Shown here: positions 32,339-42,164 of the stretch, one piece after another
Numbering within the stretch: position 1 is the first letter of the stretch
How the letters are laid out: the number at the start of each line of letters is the position of its first letter
Assembly (NCBI RefSeq): GCF_042678185.1
Contig: NZ_JBHUDQ010000014.1
Source: Ramlibacter ginsenosidimutans
GTDB taxonomy: Bacteria; Pseudomonadota; Gammaproteobacteria; Burkholderiales; Burkholderiaceae_C
Length of the DNA: 64,000 nt
Direction: 5' to 3' (one strand)
The notes under the pieces: model-generated
The model's database searches: none
What the model was told of the DNA's origin: nothing
What the model saw: only the letters and a program-made list of their open reading frames with translations
Program-made: the position numbers and the translations under genes

Positions 32339-32644
32339 TTACCAGCTGGCCTTGGTCACGCCAGGGATCGAGCCTTCGAACGCGAGTTCGCGGATCTTGT
32401 GACGGGCGAGCCCGAACTGGCGGAAGGTCCCGCGGGGACGGCCGGTCAGTTCGCAGCGTTCGCGCTGGCGGGTGGGATAGGCGTTGCGCGGGAGCCGCTG
32501 CAGCGCCAGGCGGGCCGCCATGCGCTCGTCGTCGCTCTTCTTCGCATCGTTGGCGATGGTCTTCAGTTCCGCGTACTTCTTCGCGTACTGGGCAACCAGC
32601 TTGTCGCGCTTGAGTTCGCGCTGGATCAAAGCAGTCTTAGCCAC
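32339..32644 (-). CDS. rpsN: 30S ribosomal protein S14
   Basis: This 101-residue long-form S14 starts MAKTALIQRELKRDKLVAQY and has the signature LPRNAYPTRQRERCELTGRP with RGTFRQFGLARHKIRELAFE. The CxxC zinc pairs of the short form are absent, as in other proteobacteria. Confidence 0.99.
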   Translation of the reverse strand: MAKTALIQRELKRDKLVAQYAKKYAELKTIANDAKKSDDERMAARLALQRLPRNAYPTRQRERCELTGRPRGTFRQFGLARHKIRELAFEGSIPGVTKASW

Positions 32645-32653
32645 GGTGCACCT

Positions 32654-33199
32654 TTATTGCTTGAAGGGGAAACGGAAGCCAGCCAGGAGCGCCTTCGCCT
32701 CCTCGTCGGTCTTGGCCGTCGTGGTGATCGAGATGTTCAGGCCGCGCACTGCGTCGACCTTGTCGTACTCGATCTCCGGGAAGATGATCTGTTCCTTGAC
32801 GCCGATGTTGTAGTTGCCGCGGCCATCGAAGGCCCGGCCGCTGACACCGCGGAAGTCGCGCACGCGCGGCAGGGCCACGGTGACGAAGCGGTCCAGGAAT
32901 TCGTACATGCGGGCGCCGCGCAGCGTCACCATCGTGCCGATGGCCTGGCCTTCGCGGATCTTGAAGCCGGCGATGGCCTTCTTGGCCTTGGTCACGACCG
33001 GCTTCTGGCCAGCGATCTTGGTCAGGTCGGCGACGGCGTTCTCCATCACCTTCTTGTCGGCGACGGCCTCGCTCACGCCCATGTTCAGCGTGATCTTGGT
33101 GATGCGAGGCACCTGCATCGGCGACTTGTAGCCGAACTTCTCGGTCAGCTCGGGAGCGACCTTGGTGCGGTAGTGTTCTTGCAGACGGGACACGGTCAT
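32654..33199 (-). CDS. rplE: 50S ribosomal protein L5
   Basis: The 181-residue protein has the L5 signature MQVPRITKITLNMGVSEAVA and the C-terminal FDGRGNYNIGVKEQIIFPEI. It binds 5S rRNA and contacts P-site tRNA. Its ATG is one base after the rplX stop, so translation is probably coupled. Confidence 0.99.
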   Translation of the reverse strand: MTVSRLQEHYRTKVAPELTEKFGYKSPMQVPRITKITLNMGVSEAVADKKVMENAVADLTKIAGQKPVVTKAKKAIAGFKIREGQAIGTMVTLRGARMYEFLDRFVTVALPRVRDFRGVSGRAFDGRGNYNIGVKEQIIFPEIEYDKVDAVRGLNISITTTAKTDEEAKALLAGFRFPFKQ

Positions 33200-33200
33200 G

Positions 33201-33518
33201 TCAGGCCACCTTGATTTCTTCGCCGGACGACTTGAACACGCGCTTGCGCGAGTCGCCGTCGAGCTTGATGCCCACGCGGTCAGCCTTGCCGGTGGCGGAA
33301 TTGAAGATCGCCACGTTGGACTGGTGGATCGGCATGGCCTTTTCCACGATGCCGCCGGTTGCGCCCTTCATGGGATTCGGCTTGGTGTGCTTCTTCACCA
33401 GGTTGATGCCTTCGACGACGAGATGCTCGTCGTCCTTGCGCAGCACGACGCGGCCGCGCTTGCCCTTGTCCTTGCCGGCCAGGACGATGACTTCGTCACC
33501 CTTGCGGATCTTCTTCAT
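33201..33518 (-). CDS. rplX: 50S ribosomal protein L24
   Basis: The 105-residue KOW-domain protein reads MKKIRKGDEVIVLAGKDKGK and NLVKKHTKPNPMKGATGGIV. It initiates 50S assembly at the 5' end of 23S rRNA. It lies 12 bases after rplN. Confidence 0.99.
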   Translation of the reverse strand: MKKIRKGDEVIVLAGKDKGKRGRVVLRKDDEHLVVEGINLVKKHTKPNPMKGATGGIVEKAMPIHQSNVAIFNSATGKADRVGIKLDGDSRKRVFKSSGEEIKVA

Positions 33519-33530
33519 GGCGGGGGTTCC

Positions 33531-33899
33531 TTACAGGACTTCCGGGGCCAGCGACACGATCTTCATGAACTTCTCGGTGCGCAGTTCGCGCGTGACCGGT
33601 CCGAAGATGCGGGTGCCGATCGGCTCCAGCTTGTTGTTGAGCAGCACGGCGGCATTGCCGTCGAACTTGATGAGGGAGCCATCGCCGCGGCGGATGCCCT
33701 TGGCGGTGCGGACCACCACCGCGCTGTAGATCTCGCCCTTCTTGACGCGACCGCGCGGAGCAGCTTCCTTGATGCTCACCTTGATGACATCGCCAACACT
33801 GGCGTAGCGACGCTTGGAGCCGCCCAGCACCTTGATGCAAAGAACGGACTTCGCGCCGGTGTTGTCGGCGACTTCGAGCCGAGATTCAGTCTGGATCAT
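33531..33899 (-). CDS. rplN: 50S ribosomal protein L14, first gene of the spc block
   Basis: The 122-residue protein reads MIQTESRLEVADNTGAKSVL and ends GPVTRELRTEKFMKIVSLAP then EVL. The ATG at 33899 is the family start; a longer upstream reading is not. It is the first gene after a strong promoter at 34092-34119, with a leader of about 185 bases. Upstream lies glpD rather than the S10 operon, so here the spc/alpha block is detached from S10 and must have its own promoter. Confidence 0.99.
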   Translation of the reverse strand: MIQTESRLEVADNTGAKSVLCIKVLGGSKRRYASVGDVIKVSIKEAAPRGRVKKGEIYSAVVVRTAKGIRRGDGSLIKFDGNAAVLLNNKLEPIGTRIFGPVTRELRTEKFMKIVSLAPEVL

Positions 33900-34067
33900 T
33901 TCGTTTGTTCCCAACTTGACCCGAACGCACCCTGCAGGACGATCCGGCAGGACATCGGGGCAGTCTTGGGCCCGCCGTTGCCGCGGACCCCGTTGAAAGG
34001 ATGCCCGTGGCTTCGAATGGGCGACATCCGCCTCCTGGGAAGCGGACTGGATTTGCCATAGCACTCC

Positions 34068-34083
34068 CGCCTTCGAAAAGGCG
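34068..34083 (-). other. Hairpin with UUCG loop at the 5' end of the spc mRNA
   Basis: Read on the minus strand, CGCCTT-TTCG-AAGGCG is a perfect 6-bp stem closed by a TTCG tetraloop. It begins within a few bases of the predicted transcription start (about 34084-34087), so the spc transcript should carry a stable cap-like hairpin at its 5' end. Confidence 0.55.
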
Positions 34084-34091
34084 AGCCCGCG

Positions 34092-34119
34092 ATTATGGCA
34101 GATCGCGGGCGCTTGTCAA
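34092..34119 (-). promoter_or_regulatory. Strong sigma70-type promoter of the spc/alpha ribosomal operon
   Basis: On the minus strand a perfect TTGACA -35 (34119-34114) is followed after 16 bases by CATAAT (34097-34092). It faces rplN and lies between glpD and rplN, the only place from which the block of 18 genes could be started. Confidence 0.85.
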
Positions 34120-34140
34120 ACGGGTCCTACAGCGAGCCCC

Positions 34141-35735
34141 TCAGGCCGGCATCTGCAGGTAGCTCGCGGCGAGCGCGCGGAAGGCCTCGACCTGCGGATC
34201 GACGCCGGTCTCCTGCCTCAGCAGCCCCCCGACTTCCGCGGCGAGCGAGTCCGCGAGCGCGGCGTCGGTGAACAGCAGGCGGCTACGCCGGGCCAGCACG
34301 TCTTCCGCCGTCCGCGCATATTCATGGCGCGCCGCGAACCGGACCATGGCCTCGGTCAGGCCGCCGCCGAGGTGGCGTTCGCTGCCGGGAAGAGAGGCCA
34401 GCTCGCCGGCCTCCGTTCCATACAGATGCGGTCCCGGCGGTGCGCTGATGCGCGTGCGGGCGCCGCCCTCGGGCGCGCCGACCACCCTCAAGTCAGCGGT
34501 CACTCCTGCGGGACGCCGCAGCAGCAGTTGCGCGTCGAAGCATTTCTCCAGCACGTCCTCCGCCATCGCACGGTAGGTCGTCCACTTGCCGCCCGTGACC
34601 GTGACCAGCCCGGACCGGCTCACCAGCACCGTGTGCTCGCGGCTCAGCGACTGGGTCCGCTCCCCTTCTTCGCCCTCGGGCTTCACCAACGGGCGCAGGC
34701 CGACCCAGAGGCTGCGGATGTCCTCGGGGCGCGGCGGCCGGACCAGGTAGCGCGCCGACTCGCCCAGGATGAACTCCAGCTCCGCGCGGAACGGCCGCGG
34801 CTCGCGCGGCAGGTCGGCACGCGGCGTGTCGGTGGTGCCGAGGATCACCTTGCCCATCCAGGGCACGCCGAACAGGACGCGCCCGTCCGAGGTCTTCGGC
34901 ACCATGAGCGCGTCGTCGCCGGGCAGGAACTCGCGGTCGACGACCGCATGCACGCCCTGGCTGGGCGCCACCATGGGCTGCACGTCGCGGCCGGCCGCGC
35001 CGGCGTCCTGGCGCCGCAGTTCGTCCACCCACACGCCCGTCGCATTGACGACGCAGCGCGCGCGCAGCGTGAACTCCCGGCCGCTTTCGGCGTCCTGGCA
35101 CGCCACGCCGCTCACCTTGCCTCCCTCGTGGAGCAAGCGGGTGACGGGACAGTAATTCACGGCGAGTGCGCCGCGCGCGGCGGCGGTACGCGCCAGCGCG
35201 ATCGCGAGCCGCGCGTCGTCGAACTGGCCGTCCCAGTACCTGACGCCGCCGTGCAGGCCCTGCGGGCGCGCCGTCGGCAGGCAGGCCAGGGTCTCGCGTC
35301 GGCCGAGGATCTCGGTCGGCCCGAGCCCCGCCGAGCCGGCCAGCGCGTCGTACATCTTCAAGCCGATGCCGTAGAACGGCTTCTGCCACCAGCCGTACGC
35401 CGGCATGACGAAGGCCAGGGGCTGGGCGAGGTGCGGCGCGTTCTTCAGCAGCGTGGTGCGCTCGCGCAGCGCTTCGCGCACGAGCGCCACGTTGCCCTGC
35501 GCCAGGTAGCGCACGCCGCCGTGCACCAGCTTGGTCGCGCGCGAGGACGTGCCCTTGGCGAAGTCGAGCGACTCCAGCAGCACCACCGAGAACCCGCGCG
35601 CTGCCGCATCGAGCGCCACGCCCAGCCCGGTCGCGCCCCCGCCCACGACGACCAGGTCCCAGGTGCCGCCCTGCGCCAGCGCGTCGAGCAGCGCGTCCCG
35701 CCGGGTCGCGGCCGGGCGAATGCCGTCGCTGCCGC

Positions 35736-35739
<4 letters not shown>
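34141..35739 (-). CDS. glpD: Glycerol-3-phosphate dehydrogenase (aerobic, FAD-dependent)
   Basis: This 532-residue inner-membrane-associated flavoenzyme oxidises glycerol-3-phosphate to dihydroxyacetone phosphate and passes electrons to quinone. It has the FAD loop VVVGGGATGLGVALDAAARG, the GTSSRATKLVHGGVRYLAQG signature and the ILGTTDTPRADLPREPRP segment; the C-terminal DAO_C domain follows. I chose the TTG at 35739-35737, which overlaps the glpK stop as TTGA; longer readings extend into glpK. With glpK it forms a glycerol utilisation operon; no glpF or glpR gene is in the window. Confidence 0.94.
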
Positions 35740-37235
<1,496 letters not shown>

Positions 37236-37329
37236 GGACGCTACTGTAGTGCAGCGTTTGCCGCGGGTGCCCGGAAGCCGGTCTTGCTGCGCTCCGCGCC
37301 GCCGGGCTGAGCGGGTCCGCATGGGGCGC

Positions 37330-37335
37330 TAGACT
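37330..37335 (+). promoter_or_regulatory. -10 element, candidate leaderless promoter
   Basis: TAGACT lies eight bases before the ATG at 37344, so transcription would start close to the start codon. No good -35 is seen at the right distance. Confidence 0.35.
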
Positions 37336-37343
37336 GCGCGCCC

Positions 37344-38507
37344 ATGCTGCGTGAAGCCACTCCTTCGCCCCTCCTCACCCGCCGCGCGCTGCTGCGCGGT
37401 GCCGTCGCCGCGTCGGTGCTGGCCACGGTCGGCTGCGCCGAACGCACCCTGCAGCCCGTCGCGCGCGCATCGGCGTCGCTTCGGCTGCTCGGGGAAGCCT
37501 TCCTGCCGCATCGGATGGACTTCAAGGGCACGACGGTCGGCGGCTTGTCGGCGCTCGACTTCGACCCGGCCACCGGCCTGTGGGTGTCGCTGAGCGACGA
37601 CCGCTCCACCCTGCAGCCCGCGCGCTTCTACACCTTGAACATCGACGTGCGCGAAGGCGCCGTGCGGGTCGAACTGCTGGACGTCGTGACCTTGCGCGAC
37701 GCCGCCGGCCACCCCTTTCCCCCGCGCGGCAGCGGTGGCGAAATCGTCGACCCCGAAGGCATGCGGCTGCTGCCCGGCGCACGCGGCGTGCTGTGGACCA
37801 GCGAAGGCGACTACGCCTCCGGCCAACCCCCCATGCTGCGCGAGGCGCGCCTCGACGGCACACATGTGCGCGACTTCGAGCGCCTGCCCATGTTCCAGTT
37901 GCCTGCGCCCGCCGGCACGGGACCGCGCGACAACCTCACCTTCGAAGGGCTCGCGCTCACGCCCGATGCGCACACCGCGTGGGTCGCGATGGAGAACGCC
38001 TTGCAGCAGGATGGCCCCGTGCCGGGCGTGGGCCGCCCCGGGGGCCCGTGCCGCATCACGGCCTTCGACCTCGCAAGCGGCCGCGCGGTCCGGCAGGTGG
38101 CCTACCTGCCGGATGCCGTGCCGCACGCTTCGATCGCCCCCGGCATGCCGGCGGAAAACGGCATCAGCGAGATCCTGATGATCGATGCGCAGCGCATGCT
38201 GGTGCTCGAACGCGCATACGTGTTCGGCCACGGCATGTCGCTGCGCATCTACGAGATCGACACGGCCGGCGGCAGCGACACGCTGGCGCAGGAGCAACTG
38301 CGCGCGGGCGAGTACCGGCCTTGCGCGAAGCGGCTCGTCGCGGACTTCGCCACGCTGGGCCTGTCGCGCCTCGACAATACCGAGGGCATGTGCTGGGGCC
38401 CGCGCCTACCGAACGGCCGGCGCAGCCTGGTGGTGGTCAGCGACGACAACTTCCGCTCGGCACAGGTCACCCAGTTCGCCGCCTTCGAATACCTGGAACC
38501 AGCATGA
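37344..38507 (+). CDS. Exported esterase-like/phytase-family beta-propeller protein
   Basis: The 387-residue protein belongs to the family described as esterase-like activity of phytase. Conserved segments are GGLSALDFDPATGLWVSLSD, DPEGMRLLPGARGVLWTSEG, NLTFEGLALTPDAHTAWVAM and the C-terminal NTEGMCWGPRL. A twin-arginine-like signal (LTRRALLRGAVAASVLATVG) ends at a cysteine (TVGC), so it may be a Tat substrate or lipoprotein, though the lipobox is imperfect. The substrate is uncharacterised in most members. It overlaps proC by ATGA, an unexpected partner. Divergent from glpK. Confidence 0.85.
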   Translation: MLREATPSPLLTRRALLRGAVAASVLATVGCAERTLQPVARASASLRLLGEAFLPHRMDFKGTTVGGLSALDFDPATGLWVSLSDDRSTLQPARFYTLNIDVREGAVRVELLDVVTLRDAAGHPFPPRGSGGEIVDPEGMRLLPGARGVLWTSEGDYASGQPPMLREARLDGTHVRDFERLPMFQLPAPAGTGPRDNLTFEGLALTPDAHTAWVAMENALQQDGPVPGVGRPGGPCRITAFDLASGRAVRQVAYLPDAVPHASIAPGMPAENGISEILMIDAQRMLVLERAYVFGHGMSLRIYEIDTAGGSDTLAQEQLRAGEYRPCAKRLVADFATLGLSRLDNTEGMCWGPRLPNGRRSLVVVSDDNFRSAQVTQFAAFEYLEPA

Positions 38508-39322
38508 ACCACACGCAAGACATCGCCTTCATCGGGGGCGGCAACATGGCGAGCGCCATCATCGGCGGGCTGCTGCGGCAAGGGCTCGCACCGGCACAGG
38601 TGCAGGTGGTGGAGCCCTTCGCCGAGGCACGGGCGCGGCTGCAGCAGCAGTTCGGCGTGGTTGCGATGGAGCACGCGGGCGCTGCGCTCGCTTCCGCGGG
38701 ACTGGTGGTCTGGGCCGTGAAGCCGCAGACGTTCAAGGACGCCGCCGCGCAGGCGAAGCCGCACGTGGCACAGGCGCTGCACCTGAGCGTGGCCGCGGGC
38801 ATCCGCTCCGACAGCATCGCGGCCTGGCTGGGCACCGAGCGCATCGTGCGCTCCATGCCCAACACGCCGGCGCTGGTGTGCAAGGGCATGACGGCGCTGT
38901 TCGCGCGCTCCGCCGTGAGCGCCGCCGACAAGACGCGCGTCGAGCAGGTGATCGCGACCACCGGCGAGTCGCTGTGGGTCGCCGAGGAAAAGCACCTGGA
39001 TGCGGTCACCGCGCTCTCCGGCTCGGGGCCGGCGTACGTGTTCTATTTCCTGGAAGCGATGACCCAGGCAGGCGGCGAGATGGGCTTGTCGCCGGAGCAG
39101 TCGAGGCAGCTCGCCGTCGCGACCTTCGCGGGCGCGTCCGAACTGGCCCGCGCGTCGACCGAACCGCTGGCGCTGCTGCGCGAACGCGTCACTTCCAAGG
39201 GCGGTACGACCTACGCCGCGCTCACCTCGCTGGAGCAGGACCACGTGAAGGAGGCCTTCGTACGGGCGCTGCACGCGGCCTGCCGACGGGCCGCGGAACT
39301 CGGCGACGAATTCGGCAAGTGA
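38504..39322 (+). CDS. proC: Pyrroline-5-carboxylate reductase
   Basis: The 272-residue enzyme makes proline from pyrroline-5-carboxylate with NAD(P)H. It has the nucleotide loop AFIGGGNMASAIIGGLL, the VWAVKPQ strand, RSMPNTPALVCKGMTALF, and the substrate-site signature ALSGSGPAYVFYFLEAMTQA plus VTSKGGTTYAAL. The ATG at 38504 overlaps the preceding stop (ATGA). Confidence 0.98.
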   Translation: MNHTQDIAFIGGGNMASAIIGGLLRQGLAPAQVQVVEPFAEARARLQQQFGVVAMEHAGAALASAGLVVWAVKPQTFKDAAAQAKPHVAQALHLSVAAGIRSDSIAAWLGTERIVRSMPNTPALVCKGMTALFARSAVSAADKTRVEQVIATTGESLWVAEEKHLDAVTALSGSGPAYVFYFLEAMTQAGGEMGLSPEQSRQLAVATFAGASELARASTEPLALLRERVTSKGGTTYAALTSLEQDHVKEAFVRALHAACRRAAELGDEFGK

Positions 39323-39340
39323 ACAAGGCGGCCCACCGCC

Positions 39341-40225
39341 TCAATGCATCAGCGCATAGCCGAGCGCCGTCCCGGCGAACACCGTGAAGCCGAACCAGTG
39401 GTTCAGGCGAAAGGCGCGGAAGCAGCCCTCGCGCGTGCGCTCGCGGATCAGCGTGTAGTGCCAGGCGGCCTGCGCGCCCGCGGCCGCGAGCGTGACCACG
39501 ATGATGATGTTCGAAATGCGGCCCACCATCACGGCCGCCCAGACCAGCAGCGTCGCGGCGTAGCAGGCCATGATCACGGGCACGTCGGCGTGGCCCAGCG
39601 TGATGGCCGAAGTCTTGATGCCGATGCGCAGGTCGTCGTCGCGGTCCACCATGGCGTACTCGGTGTCGTAGGCGAGCACCCAGAACAGGTTGCCGAGCAG
39701 CAGCACCCACGCCAGCAGGGGAACCCGACCCTGCACGGCGGCGAAGGCCATGGGAATGCCGAAGCTGAACGCCACGCCCAGCACCGCCTGCGGCATCGAG
39801 ACGAAGCGCTTCGCGTACGGGTACGCGATGGCGATCGCCAGCGCCGCGAACGACCACGCGATCGCCGCCGCATTGGTCGTGAGCACCAGGCCGAAGGCGA
39901 GCAATGCGAGCACCGCACCGAGGAGCAACGCTTCGCGCACGCCCACCGCACCGGTGGTGACGGGCCGCTGCGCCGTTCGCTTCACGTGCTTGTCGAACTC
40001 GCGGTCGGCCACGTCGTTCACGCAGCAGCCGGCGCTGCGCATCAGGATGGTCCCCAGCACGAACACGATGACGAGATGCCAGCCCGGAAAGCCGCCAGCG
40101 GCGATCCACAACGCGGCGAGCGATGGCCACAGCAGCAGCAGCCAGCCCGCGGGCCGGTTCCAGCGGATCAGGTCGAGGTAGAGACCGGCCTTCGACCTCA
40201 AGGGAGCGAGCCCCAGCGCGGTCAT
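39341..40225 (-). CDS. ubiA: 4-hydroxybenzoate polyprenyltransferase
   Basis: This 294-residue membrane prenyltransferase attaches the isoprenoid tail to 4-hydroxybenzoate in ubiquinone synthesis. Both aspartate-rich motifs are present: NDVADREFD (after AGCCV) and YDTEYAMVDRDDD. RWNRPAGWLLLLWPSLAALW at the N-terminus is typical, and about eight helices follow. Its ATG overlaps the stop of the DyP gene, placing it third in an oxyR-DyP-ubiA unit. Confidence 0.97.
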   Translation of the reverse strand: MTALGLAPLRSKAGLYLDLIRWNRPAGWLLLLWPSLAALWIAAGGFPGWHLVIVFVLGTILMRSAGCCVNDVADREFDKHVKRTAQRPVTTGAVGVREALLLGAVLALLAFGLVLTTNAAAIAWSFAALAIAIAYPYAKRFVSMPQAVLGVAFSFGIPMAFAAVQGRVPLLAWVLLLGNLFWVLAYDTEYAMVDRDDDLRIGIKTSAITLGHADVPVIMACYAATLLVWAAVMVGRISNIIIVVTLAAAGAQAAWHYTLIRERTREGCFRAFRLNHWFGFTVFAGTALGYALMH

Positions 40226-41166
40226 GCCACGCCGAGCCCCAGGCGGCGCAGGTCGAGCCGGCCCTCGCGCATCGGCGGACACCAGAAGTAGGCGCCGTTC
40301 ACAGGCTTGGAGATCCGGAACATCGCATCCACGATGCCGTCGTCGTGCCCCGTCATCCGGCGCATCTGCTGCTCGAACGCCCGGAAGGACTGGCCGAACG
40401 CGACGAACATCAGCCCCGCCTGCATGCTCATCATCCACGGCATGGAGCGGCGCAGCAGGAACGCCTCGGGATCGAAGCTCTCCTGCGCCGTGCGCTTGAC
40501 GTGCGCTTCTTCCGGCGCGTCCTCGAGCTCCTCGTTGTCCGCCAGGCGCCGGCCGATGTGGAAATCGCGCGCCTCGTCCTGCAGCGCCTCGAACGCGTCG
40601 AGGTCGTGCACCCATTGCTGCACGGCGACGTAGCTCGATCCGTCCAGGCCCGCGCCGAGTCCGTGCGCGAAAGCGGCCTGCTCCGCGGCCTCGCCTTCCG
40701 GGTTCTCCGTGCCGTCCTCGAACCCCGTGAGATCGCGGCCGTGGCCGCCCTCCTTCCACGCATGCCGGAAGGCATCGGTGACGTGCCGCACGTTGAACGC
40801 CGGCGCCAGCGCCTTCTGCACCTTGCGCGTGACCTGCAGCAGGTCGCCGAGGTCGGATCCGCGCAACCAGCACCACAAGGTGCCCGGCGTGACGGGGATC
40901 TTCAGGTCGCCGCGGGAGAAGTCCGGATACTCGTGCAGGCCGGGGATGTCCGCGCCGAGCGCCTTCACCAGCGAGGGGCCGAGCCCCACGACGACGTCGC
41001 TGCCATCCACCAGGGGCGTCAGGCGCGTGAGCGCCTCCTTGATGGCGGCGCCGTCCACGGAGGGATCGGCCAGGGTGAACAGCACGTAGCGCGCCACGGC
41101 GGGGATGCCCTCGAAGATGCCGGGCTGGTAGGGTTTCTCGATCGGAGTGGTACTGGCTTCTCTCAT
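40222..41166 (-). CDS. DyP-type haem peroxidase (second copy, YfeX-like class)
   Basis: The 314-residue cytoplasmic DyP peroxidase has the full GxxDG motif (GFEDGTENP) with catalytic Asp, the proximal His in EAHVKRTAQESF and the distal Arg in FLLRRSMPW. Length and sequence fit the YfeX/class P group rather than the large DyP at 18.8 kb. It probably removes hydrogen or organic peroxides. Its start overlaps the oxyR stop and its stop overlaps the ubiA start (both ATGA), so a peroxidase is physically coupled to the peroxide sensor gene. Confidence 0.95.
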   Translation of the reverse strand: MREASTTPIEKPYQPGIFEGIPAVARYVLFTLADPSVDGAAIKEALTRLTPLVDGSDVVVGLGPSLVKALGADIPGLHEYPDFSRGDLKIPVTPGTLWCWLRGSDLGDLLQVTRKVQKALAPAFNVRHVTDAFRHAWKEGGHGRDLTGFEDGTENPEGEAAEQAAFAHGLGAGLDGSSYVAVQQWVHDLDAFEALQDEARDFHIGRRLADNEELEDAPEEAHVKRTAQESFDPEAFLLRRSMPWMMSMQAGLMFVAFGQSFRAFEQQMRRMTGHDDGIVDAMFRISKPVNGAYFWCPPMREGRLDLRRLGLGVA

Positions 41167-42116
41167 GAAAGTCTCTTGACGCCCGGCAACTCGCAGGCGT
41201 AGATGGCGTTGCGCAGCGCCGCGATCGCCTCGTAGCGCGTGAAGCTGCGGCGCCACGCGAGCACGACGCGGCGGCTGGGCGGGTCGCCGTCGAAGGGGAT
41301 GTACTTGACGAAGGCCTGGTCGTCGCTGCGGCGCCTGGGCTTGGCGGAGAAAGCCTCCTTGGGGACGGACAGCCGCGGCACCAGCGTCACGCCCATGCCC
41401 GCTGCGACCATGTGCTTGATGGTCTCCAGCGACGAGCCCTCGAAGCTCTTGCGGATGCCCTCGGCATCGCTGGAGAAGCGCGCGAACTCGGGACACACCT
41501 CCAGCACGTGGTCGCGGAAGCAGTGGCCGGTGCCGAGCAGCAGCATGGTCTCGCGCTTGAGTTCCTCGGCCGTGATGGTCTTGCGCTGCGCCAGCGGGTG
41601 CGTGGTCGGCACCGCCGCGAGAAAGGGCTCGTCGTACAGCGGCGCGATCGCCAGGCCGGTGTCCGGAAAAGGCTCGGCCATGATCGCGCAGTCGATCTCG
41701 CCCATGCGCAGCATCTCCAGCAGCTTGACCGTGAAGTTCTCCTGCAGCATGAGCGGCATCTGCGGCGAGCGGGCGATGGCCTGGCGCACCAGGTCCGGCA
41801 ACAGGTAGGGGCCGATCGTGTAGATCACGCCCAGGCGCAGCGGCCCCGCCAGCGGGTCCTTGCCGCGCTTGGCGATCTCCTTGATGGCGGCGGCCTGCTC
41901 CAGCACGCTCTGCGCCTGCCGCACGATCTCCTCGCCCAGCGGGGTCACCGACACCTCGTTGGCGCTGCGCTCGAACAGCTTCACTTCCAGCTCGTCCTCG
42001 AGCTTCTTGATCGCCACGGACAGCGTCGGCTGCGAGACGAAGCAAGCCTCGGCTGCGCGGCCGAAGTGCTTCTCACGCGCGACCGCGACGATGTACTTGA
42101 GTTCGGTGAGCGTCAT
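41163..42116 (-). CDS. oxyR: Hydrogen peroxide-sensing LysR regulator OxyR
   Basis: The 317-residue regulator has the helix-turn-helix FGRAAEACFVSQPTLSVAIK and the redox pair Cys199 and Cys208 (GTGHCFRDHVLEVCPEF) at exactly the positions of the E. coli protein; oxidation to a disulphide switches its activity. The RRSFTRYEAI C-terminal segment is family-like. It is encoded 48 bases after recG and overlaps a DyP peroxidase gene, which is an obvious target. Confidence 0.97.
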   Translation of the reverse strand: MTLTELKYIVAVAREKHFGRAAEACFVSQPTLSVAIKKLEDELEVKLFERSANEVSVTPLGEEIVRQAQSVLEQAAAIKEIAKRGKDPLAGPLRLGVIYTIGPYLLPDLVRQAIARSPQMPLMLQENFTVKLLEMLRMGEIDCAIMAEPFPDTGLAIAPLYDEPFLAAVPTTHPLAQRKTITAEELKRETMLLLGTGHCFRDHVLEVCPEFARFSSDAEGIRKSFEGSSLETIKHMVAAGMGVTLVPRLSVPKEAFSAKPRRRSDDQAFVKYIPFDGDPPSRRVVLAWRRSFTRYEAIAALRNAIYACELPGVKRLS

Positions 42117-42164
42117 CTCTTGATCGGAGGGGACAGAACTGAAGGTCTGTCCCCATGTTCTTCA

